Source: Mesorhizobium sp. B2-4-15
GTDB taxonomy: Bacteria; Pseudomonadota; Alphaproteobacteria; Rhizobiales; Rhizobiaceae
Length of the DNA: 64,000 nucleotides
Assembly (NCBI RefSeq): GCF_006658505.1
Contig: NZ_VFUZ01000002.1
Span: 1 to 64,000 of the forward strand
Reading direction: 5' to 3'
Shown: piece by piece, positions 58,132 to 64,000 of the stretch
Numbering within the stretch: the first letter of the stretch is position 1
Layout of the letters: each line of letters opens with the position of its first letter
The notes under the pieces: generated by a model
What the model saw: only the letters and a program-made list of their open reading frames with translations
Told to the model about the DNA's origin: nothing
The model's database searches: none
Translations under genes and position numbers: made by a program

Positions 58132-59643
58132 ATGATCGGCGATGCCGTGTTCCGCGTGGAGGGACTGAGGAAATCCTTTGGCCGCAACGAGGTGCTTGGC
58201 GGCATCTCGCTCGAGCTGCATTCCGGCGAGGTCACCGTGCTGATGGGCGCCAATGGCGCCGGCAAATCCACCCTCGTCAAGATCATCAGCGGCGTCTACG
58301 AGCGTGGCGGTGGCGCCATGACGCTTGCCGGGCAGGACTTCGCGCCGAACACGCCGGCGGAAGCAATCCGCGCCGGCGTCGTCACCGTGCACCAGAGTAT
58401 CAATGACGGTGTGGTTGCAGACCTCGATGTCGCCACCAACCTGACCTTGGACAGGCTGAGCGGCAAAGGCGCGCCGACCCTGTTCAATCCCGCGCGCGTG
58501 CGCCGCGAGGCCAAGGCGGTCGCCGACCGCATGGGACTGGCAATCGATCTCAAGGCCCGCGTCAACGATCTATCGCTGGCCGATCGCCAGATGGTGGCGA
58601 TTGCCCGCGCGCTTGCGCATCAGCCGAAAGTGCTGATCCTCGACGAACCGACCTCATCGCTCTCAAGTGCTGAAGCCGACCGGCTGTTCGCGCTGGTCGA
58701 CCGGCTGCGCGAGCAGGGCGTGGCGATCCTCTATATCTCGCATCGCATGTCGGATATCAGGCGGCTCGCCGACCGCATCGTCTCGATGCGCGACGGCGTC
58801 ATTTCAGGCGTCTTCGATACCAAACCGCTCGATTATGAAGGCGCGGTCAACGCCATGCTCGGCCGCAAGATCCATCTCGACCGGATCATTGCCAGGAGTT
58901 CCGCCAAGGCGGTGCTGACTGTTGCAGGCCTTCGCATCGGGCAGGGCGCCAGGCCGATTTCGCTGACGCTTGGCGATGGCGAGGTGGTCGCCATCACCGG
59001 CCTCGTCGGTGTCGGCAAGACAGCCCTTGCCGAGACGCTGTTCGGTGTGCGCCGGCCGCTCGCCGGCACCATGACGATGAACGGCAGGCCCTATGCACCG
59101 CGCTCGGCCGGCGACGCGATCGCCGCCGGTGTGTTCCTCGTTGCCAAGGACCGCGCCACCAGCGGCATCGTTGGCGGCTTCAACATCGAGCGCAATGTCA
59201 GCCTGCCGTTCCTCAGGCGCATGTCGAATTTCAGCGTGCTCAGGCGCCGCCTCGAACGCAGCGCCGCGCGCCGGCAGATCGAGGAACTGGGCATTGTCTG
59301 CCGCTCCGAGAAGGACGAGATGTCGGCATTGTCGGGCGGCAACCAGCAGAAGGTGATGGTCGCCCGCTGGATGGCGCAGAATGCCGCGCTGTTCATCCTC
59401 GACGAGCCGTTTCAGGGCGTCGACATTTCGGCCAGGCGCGACATCGCCGCCAAGCTCAGGGCAAGCGCCAATGGCCGCGCGACGCTTCTGTTCGTCACCG
59501 AACTCGACGAGGCGCTGGAGACGGCGGACCGCATCCTGGTGATGTCAGAACACACGATCGTCGGCGAACACCGCAACGCCGATGTCGACCTCGATCGCCT
59601 GCTGGCCGAGGTCGCCGGCGGACCGCTGCACAGCGCTGCCTGA
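58132..59643 (+). CDS. ribose-type sugar ABC transporter, ATP-binding protein (two domains)
   Basis: A 503-residue RbsA-type ATPase. Domain 1 has Walker A GANGAGKS (39-46) and Walker B VLILDEPTSSLSSA. Domain 2 has a degenerate Walker A GLVGVGKT, signature LSGGNQQKVMVARW and LFILDEPFQGVD, as usual in this family. The ATG at 58132 has GGGAGGA just upstream. It powers import by the permease and binding protein downstream. Divergence from mtnKA points to methylthioribose or 5-deoxyribose as cargo. Confidence 0.9.
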   Translation: MIGDAVFRVEGLRKSFGRNEVLGGISLELHSGEVTVLMGANGAGKSTLVKIISGVYERGGGAMTLAGQDFAPNTPAEAIRAGVVTVHQSINDGVVADLDVATNLTLDRLSGKGAPTLFNPARVRREAKAVADRMGLAIDLKARVNDLSLADRQMVAIARALAHQPKVLILDEPTSSLSSAEADRLFALVDRLREQGVAILYISHRMSDIRRLADRIVSMRDGVISGVFDTKPLDYEGAVNAMLGRKIHLDRIIARSSAKAVLTVAGLRIGQGARPISLTLGDGEVVAITGLVGVGKTALAETLFGVRRPLAGTMTMNGRPYAPRSAGDAIAAGVFLVAKDRATSGIVGGFNIERNVSLPFLRRMSNFSVLRRRLERSAARRQIEELGIVCRSEKDEMSALSGGNQQKVMVARWMAQNAALFILDEPFQGVDISARRDIAAKLRASANGRATLLFVTELDEALETADRILVMSEHTIVGEHRNADVDLDRLLAEVAGGPLHSAA

Positions 59644-59677
59644 GCGGGCGGCCGATGGAATTGGAATAGGGGACATC

Positions 59678-59728
59678 ATGGGTTCGAGTTGGGTAAATGG
59701 GGCGGCGGCGCCGGGATGCGCCGAATGA
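59678..59728 (+). CDS. possible 16-residue leader ORF coupled to the permease
   Basis: ATG 59678, preceded by AGGGGA, opens a frame MGSSWVNGAAAPGCAE that stops at TGA 59726-59728. The stop overlaps the permease ATG at 59725 (ATGA). The permease itself has no good ribosome site, so ribosomes may reach it by termination-reinitiation from this small frame. Whether the peptide has any role is unknown. Confidence 0.4.
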   Translation: MGSSWVNGAAAPGCAE

Positions 59729-60720
59729 CGCTTCGTGACTATGCCATCCGCTATGGCTTCATCGTCCTGCTGGTCGGGCTCGTCGCTTATTTCGCGATTG
59801 CCGCCGACGGGTTCGTCTCGCCGCAAAGCGCCGTCTTCATCTTCCAGTCGGTCGCCATCACCGGCGTTCTGGCGCTCGGCGTCACCGCCACGCTGGTGGT
59901 CGGCGGCTTTGATCTCTCGATCGGCTCGGTCGCCACCTCAGCCATGATGGCGGCGGCCTATGTCATGGTTGTGCTGGAGCAGAACGCCGTCGTGGCGGTC
60001 ATCGTCTGCCTGCTGATCGGCGCCGTCGTTGGGCTCATCAATGGCTGGCTGATCGTCTATATGCGCGTGCCCGATCTCCTGGCGACGCTCGGCATGATGT
60101 TCCTGCTGGTCGGCCTGCAGCGCATCCCGACCGAGGGCCGCTCGATCGCCACCGGCATGACCATGCCCGATGGTTCTGTCGCCAACGGCAAGTTCGGCGA
60201 CGCCTTTCTGGCGCTTGGCCGCCACCGCTTCGATTTCTTCATCCCGAACCTCATTCCGGTGTCGGTCGTCGTGCTGCTGGTACTCGCGCTGCTGATCTGG
60301 TTCTTCCTCGAATACACCCGCTTCGGCCGCATGATGTACGCCGTCGGCTCCAATGAGCGTGCCGCCGAACTCGCCGGTGCGCCTGTCAAGGCATATAAGA
60401 TCTGGGCCTACGTTATTTCAGGAGTCTTTGCCTCGATCGGCGGCATTTTGCTCGCGGCCCGGCTTGGACGCGGTGACATCGCCTCGGGTAATAATCTGCT
60501 GCTCGATGCGGTGGCCGCGGCGCTGATCGGCTACGCGGTGCTTGGCGCCGCCAAGCCGAACGCCTTCGGCACGGCCGTCGGCGCGCTGTTCGTCGGCATC
60601 TTGCTGCAAGGCCTGACCATGATGAACGCGCCTTACTACACGCAGGATTTCGTCAAGGGCGTGGTTCTGGTCGTCGCCCTTGTCTTCACCTTTGCGCTTT
60701 CGGGCAGGGGCAGGAGGTAG
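59725..60720 (+). CDS. ribose-type sugar ABC transporter permease
   Basis: A 331-residue RbsC-type permease with about eight to ten membrane segments. It begins MTLRDYAIRYGFIVLLVGLVAYF. Family marks include FDLSIGSVATSAMMAAA, RFGRMMYAVGSNERAAELAGAPVKAYK and ARLGRGDIASGNNLLLDAVAAALIG. Only one permease gene is present, so the channel is a homodimer, unlike rhizobial rhamnose systems with two permeases. ATG 59725 is chosen from its overlap with the small leader frame; ATG 59716 is the alternative. Confidence 0.88.
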   Translation: MTLRDYAIRYGFIVLLVGLVAYFAIAADGFVSPQSAVFIFQSVAITGVLALGVTATLVVGGFDLSIGSVATSAMMAAAYVMVVLEQNAVVAVIVCLLIGAVVGLINGWLIVYMRVPDLLATLGMMFLLVGLQRIPTEGRSIATGMTMPDGSVANGKFGDAFLALGRHRFDFFIPNLIPVSVVVLLVLALLIWFFLEYTRFGRMMYAVGSNERAAELAGAPVKAYKIWAYVISGVFASIGGILLAARLGRGDIASGNNLLLDAVAAALIGYAVLGAAKPNAFGTAVGALFVGILLQGLTMMNAPYYTQDFVKGVVLVVALVFTFALSGRGRR

Positions 60721-60767
60721 TTTCGGCCGGACAGTATTTTGGGTTCAACAAAAGTGGAGGAAACAAG

Positions 60768-61820
60768 GTGAACATCACAAGAAGACTTCTGGGGAAGGTG
60801 GCGCTCGGACTGGCCGGCGCAACCATGCTGATGCAGGTCCCGGCTTTTGCCGCGGACAAGCCGGCGCCGTTCGACAAGCCCGGCGTCAAGATCGCGCTGG
60901 TCCGCTATCTCTCGACCGGCGATTTCTTCCAGGCCTATCTCTCCGGCGTCGAGGCGCAGTCCAAGGCGCTCGGCATCGACCTGCGCGTGCTCGACAGCCG
61001 CCAGGATGCCGCCCTCCAGTCCGACATGGTCGATCAGGCCATCGCGCTCGGCGTGCAGGGCATCATTATCCAGCATGGCCTGACGGAATCGATGAAGGAC
61101 GCCGCCCAGCGCGCCGTCGACGCCGGCATCAAGGTGGTGGCCTTCGACGTCAATGTCGAAAACCCCAAGATCCCGCAGATCGAACAGTCGGACAAGGACC
61201 TTGCCCGCCTCGCGCTCGAACAGGCGGTCAAGGACAATGGCGAAAGCTGGAACGCCGGCTATGTCTATGTCGCCGGTATCGCGCCGCTCGACCGCCGCAA
61301 CGAGACCTGGGTCGACGTGAAGAAGAAATATGCGGGCATCAAGGAAGTCGCCATGTTCGGCACGCTCGACAACCCGATCGCCAACTCCGTTGCCAACCAG
61401 GCGCGTTCGGTGCTGTCGGCTCACCCCGATATCAAGGTGATGTTCGCCCCCTATGACGAGTTCGCCAAGGGCGTGAAGATCGCCGTCGACGAGGCGGGGC
61501 TGAACAAGGGCATCAAGATCTACTCGGCCGATATCTCGACCTCCGACATATCAGCGATGCGCGAGCCCGACAGCGCCTGGGCCGCCACCGCCGCCACCAA
61601 CCCGGCCGTCGTCGGCCAGGTCTCCGTGCGCGCGCTGGCTCAATTGCTCGCCGGCGAGGATCCCGGCCACAACGTCATCGTACCGCCAACGTTGATCACC
61701 CAGAAGGAGCTGATCGACAAGGACATCAAGAACATGGAAGAGCTGTCGGCCAAGCTGCCGCAGTTCGCCCATGCCGATGTCGCCATGCCGGCCTGGATGC
61801 CGAACCCGAACGCGAAGTAG
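60768..61820 (+). CDS. sugar ABC transporter substrate-binding protein (ribose type)
   Basis: A 350-residue periplasmic protein of the RbsB-like family. Signal peptide MNITRRLLGKVALGLAGATMLMQ is cleaved near AFA-AD (residue 29). The two lobes contain VRYLSTGDFFQAYLSGVEAQ, RQDAALQSDMVDQAIALGVQGIII and KVMFAPYDEFAKGVKIAVDEAG. The start is GTG 60768 with GTGGAGG seven bases upstream. Divergence of its operon from mtnKA suggests 5-methylthioribose, 5-deoxyribose or a related pentose as ligand. Confidence 0.9.
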   Translation: MNITRRLLGKVALGLAGATMLMQVPAFAADKPAPFDKPGVKIALVRYLSTGDFFQAYLSGVEAQSKALGIDLRVLDSRQDAALQSDMVDQAIALGVQGIIIQHGLTESMKDAAQRAVDAGIKVVAFDVNVENPKIPQIEQSDKDLARLALEQAVKDNGESWNAGYVYVAGIAPLDRRNETWVDVKKKYAGIKEVAMFGTLDNPIANSVANQARSVLSAHPDIKVMFAPYDEFAKGVKIAVDEAGLNKGIKIYSADISTSDISAMREPDSAWAATAATNPAVVGQVSVRALAQLLAGEDPGHNVIVPPTLITQKELIDKDIKNMEELSAKLPQFAHADVAMPAWMPNPNAK

Positions 61821-61840
61821 GGCTCGTCAACACACAAAGG

Positions 61841-61870
61841 AAAAGGGCGGCCCGCGAGCCGCCCTTTTTT
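61841..61870. terminator. bidirectional intrinsic terminator
   Basis: AAAAGGGCGGC, loop CCGCGA, GCCGCCCTTTT and further T residues: a perfect 11-bp stem 20 bp after the binding-protein stop. The A-run on the other side lets it also end the convergent aldolase transcript. Confidence 0.88.
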
Positions 61871-61888
61871 ATTGTCAATTGGAGGTGT

Positions 61889-63943
61889 TTACCGCAGCGC
61901 CGCCGCGATGTTGCCGCCGTCGACGGTCGTCACGTCGGCGGTCGTGCGTTCGGCCAGCGCATGATGCAGGAAGGCCTGCGCCACGTCCTGCGCCGTTACT
62001 TCCTGCCCGAGCAGGTTGCCGGACATGTATTCCTTCTCCGACACGCCGCGCGCGCCTGAGCGGCTGGCAATCATGGCGTCGGTCAAAAGGCCGGACCGGA
62101 TGCGGTCGGCATTGACGGCGTTGGAACGGATGCCGTAAGCGCCGTAATCGAGTGCATACTGCCTGGACAGGAACAGCGTCGCCGCCTTCGGCACTCCATA
62201 GGCGCCGAACTTCGGGCCTGGATTGACCGCCTGCTTGGAGGTGTTGAACAAAAGCGCCCCGCCCGTGCCCTGTTCCAGCATGATGCGCACGGCGTTCTGC
62301 GCCACCGACTGGTGGGCGAAGAAGTTGAGCTCAAAACTCTTGCGCAGCAGCGCGTCATCGAGTTCGCCGATGCGGCCTTCCCAGGCAGCGCCCGCATTGG
62401 ATACCAGTATGTCGACGCCGCCGAACACGGCAACCGCCTTGTCGAAGGCAGCGCGCACCTGTGCCGGGTCGGTGATGTCGGCACCAACGCCGATCGAATT
62501 GTTGCCGGCTTTCTTGGCCGCGTCGGCAGCCTTTTCGGCATCGAGATCGACGACGACGGCATGGGCGCCATTGTCGGCGAACAGCTTGGCGGTCGCCGCG
62601 CCGATCGCGCCGGCACCGCCGGTGACCAGCACCACTTGGCCGGTCAGCGGCTTTGGTTTGTTGGAAGCAAGCTTGGCCTGTTCGAGCGACCAGTATTCGA
62701 GCGGGAACAGATCGGCTTTGGAAAGTGGGTGGAAATGCCCGACCGCTTCGGCGCCGCGCACCGCCTCTATCCACATCTCGCCGACGTCGGAAGCGATCCT
62801 TGCGTCCTTCAACGTGCGGCCATGGCCGAACATGCCGAGGCCCGGCACCAGCGTCAGGCGCGGCATGGGGTCGAGCATGGTCCGCTTGACGTCGTCGCGC
62901 GCATCGTTTGTCTCGAAATAGGCGCGATAGTCCTTGGCGAAGACGTCGACATGGCTCTTGATAACGCCCTTGTAATCGCCGATCTTTTCGGCATCCGGCG
63001 CCGGCACGGCCATCGGTCCGGTCTTGATGCGGATCGACAGATCCGGCGTCGACACGCCGCGCCCGGCATAGTCGGCGATCTTGGATGAGTTGATGAAATC
63101 GACGATTGCGTCCGAGGTGCGGAAATCGCTGATCATGCGGTCGAAGCGGCCTTCGCCGCGCGCCACCGCGACAGCGCCGCGCAGCATCGGCGCGATGGAG
63201 CCCGGTGTCGCGAGCCTTGCCGGCAGCACTGCCTTTGCCGCCGTCGGCTTAGCGTGCTTGGCGACATAATCCTCGGCGACATTCACATAGTGGATCATCC
63301 GGTCGTAGGCCTGCTTGGCATCGTCGCCGAAGGTGAAGATGCCATGCTTGTCGAGGATCAGGCCTTCGACATCAGGGTCGACATCAAAAACGTCGGCCGC
63401 GGCCTTGGCGAGGTCGAAGCCCGGCATGATGTAGGGCACGTAGCCCATCTTCTCCCCGAACACCGTCTTCACCAGGGGCTTGCTGTCTTCCTGGTCGACA
63501 ATGGCCAGGATGGCGGTCGAATGGGTGTGGTCGACGAATTTGTGCGGCAGGAATGCGTGCAACAGTGTTTCGACCGAAGGGTTGGGCGAGGCCGGATTGA
63601 TCAGGTTCGCCCGCTGCAGGGCCACCATGTCCTCGTCGGAGAGCTTGTCCAGCGCGCGCGCCTTGAGCAGGGCGCCCATCTTGACCGCCGGCAGGCCCTG
63701 CGGTTCGATGACGGCCATGTCCCAGCCGCTGCCCTTGACGCACAGCACGTCCCATTCGTCGCCGACGAGGTCGGTCGCCTTGGTCTTGCAGGAGGTGTTG
63801 CCGCCGCCATGCAGGACCAGTTGTGGCACGCCGCCCAGCAGCCGAGTCGTGTAGACGCGCAGAGCGAGGTCGCGGCCGACGCCCTTCTTCGCATAGTCGG
63901 CGACAAGTCTCTCGGCCGCGTCGTCGTTCCACAGGTTCTTCAT
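61889..63943 (-). CDS. class II aldolase / short-chain dehydrogenase fusion
   Basis: A 684-residue bifunctional protein. Residues about 20-390 form a class II aldolase/adducin domain (LVLHGGGNTSCKTK, VDHTHSTAILAI with zinc-binding His pair, LILDKHGIFTFGD). Residues about 430-684 form an SDR domain with VVLVTGGAGAIGAATAKLF and the catalytic area NTSKQAVNPGPKFGAYGVPKAA. This architecture is known from rhamnulose-1-phosphate aldolase/lactaldehyde dehydrogenase. Next to mtnK, mtnA and an importer it could instead split methylthioribulose or 5-deoxyribulose 1-phosphate to dihydroxyacetone phosphate plus an aldehyde, which the SDR half oxidises or reduces. Confidence 0.88.
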   Translation of the reverse strand: MKNLWNDDAAERLVADYAKKGVGRDLALRVYTTRLLGGVPQLVLHGGGNTSCKTKATDLVGDEWDVLCVKGSGWDMAVIEPQGLPAVKMGALLKARALDKLSDEDMVALQRANLINPASPNPSVETLLHAFLPHKFVDHTHSTAILAIVDQEDSKPLVKTVFGEKMGYVPYIMPGFDLAKAAADVFDVDPDVEGLILDKHGIFTFGDDAKQAYDRMIHYVNVAEDYVAKHAKPTAAKAVLPARLATPGSIAPMLRGAVAVARGEGRFDRMISDFRTSDAIVDFINSSKIADYAGRGVSTPDLSIRIKTGPMAVPAPDAEKIGDYKGVIKSHVDVFAKDYRAYFETNDARDDVKRTMLDPMPRLTLVPGLGMFGHGRTLKDARIASDVGEMWIEAVRGAEAVGHFHPLSKADLFPLEYWSLEQAKLASNKPKPLTGQVVLVTGGAGAIGAATAKLFADNGAHAVVVDLDAEKAADAAKKAGNNSIGVGADITDPAQVRAAFDKAVAVFGGVDILVSNAGAAWEGRIGELDDALLRKSFELNFFAHQSVAQNAVRIMLEQGTGGALLFNTSKQAVNPGPKFGAYGVPKAATLFLSRQYALDYGAYGIRSNAVNADRIRSGLLTDAMIASRSGARGVSEKEYMSGNLLGQEVTAQDVAQAFLHHALAERTTADVTTVDGGNIAAALR

Positions 63944-64000
63944 GTTCGCTTCGTCCAGTTCATGTCTTTGGATGGTGAAACAGGAATGCCGCGACGCCTT

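Noticed and set aside
61889..63943. Firm naming of the fusion as rhamnulose-1-phosphate aldolase
   Set aside because: The domain order fits, but no rhamnose isomerase or kinase is in view and the importer has one permease, unlike rhizobial rhamnose systems.

Overview
The window looks like chromosomal DNA of a Mesorhizobium-like alphaproteobacterium (order Rhizobiales). The evidence is the high GC, dense ATGA/TGATG-coupled operons, many sugar and peptide ABC transporters, a divergent dctA / dctBD locus, a RibH2-type lumazine synthase under an FMN riboswitch, a short FtsZ paralogue, and intergenic palindromes of a type common in rhizobia. I see no rRNA, tRNA, CRISPR array, phage or insertion sequence.

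Layout. (1) 1-10617: two sugar ABC systems face away from a shared promoter region. The rightward one continues into a PIG-L deacetylase-like protein, a ROK kinase, a GntR regulator and a SIS-domain phosphosugar protein. Convergent to it is a PfkB kinase plus GatZ/KbaZ-type pair, probably a tagatose 6-phosphate route. (2) 10880-23700: a LacI regulator, an esterase, an oxidoreductase and a ten-gene rightward operon. That operon encodes a complete ABC importer, a second Gfo/Idh/MocA oxidoreductase, two TIM-barrel isomerase/lyase-like proteins, an alpha/beta hydrolase, a pentulose-phosphate-epimerase-like protein and a ROK kinase. It looks like an oxidise-then-cleave glycoside pathway. (3) 23774-28621: C4-dicarboxylate transporter dctA with a textbook sigma-54 promoter and upstream palindromes, and its two-component system dctBD.

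(4) 29119-40973: a peptidoglycan-sugar recycling locus. It holds anmK, a class C beta-lactamase-like serine hydrolase, a Dpp/Opp-type ABC importer, murQ, a BadF-type sugar kinase, a complete MurA paralogue and a divergent RpiR/MurR-type regulator. Two almost identical 15-bp palindromes mark the two leftward transcription units. (5) 40979-45701: a glutamine-synthetase-family ligase, a GntR/FCD regulator and a dimethylformamidase large-subunit-like protein. (6) 46167-55619: short ftsZ, MgtC-family membrane protein, a 52-residue membrane protein, class II fructose-bisphosphate aldolase, a GntR/FCD regulator divergent from an autotransporter with an unusual globular passenger, ribH2 with its riboswitch, and an MFS transporter divergent from an Lrp-type regulator.

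(7) 55632-63943: mtnA and mtnK diverge from a ribose-type ABC importer across a perfect 12+5+12 inverted repeat. A convergent class II aldolase-dehydrogenase fusion follows. Together these can be read as an uptake-plus-dihydroxyacetone-phosphate-shunt module for 5-methylthioribose or 5-deoxyribose.

The most interesting items are the methylthioribose/deoxyribose module, the MurR-like regulon with an embedded MurA, the PIG-L protein that has lost its usual catalytic base, and the rhizobial repeat sitting in the variable arm of the FMN riboswitch. All functional calls rest on reading motifs and context; no database search was run.
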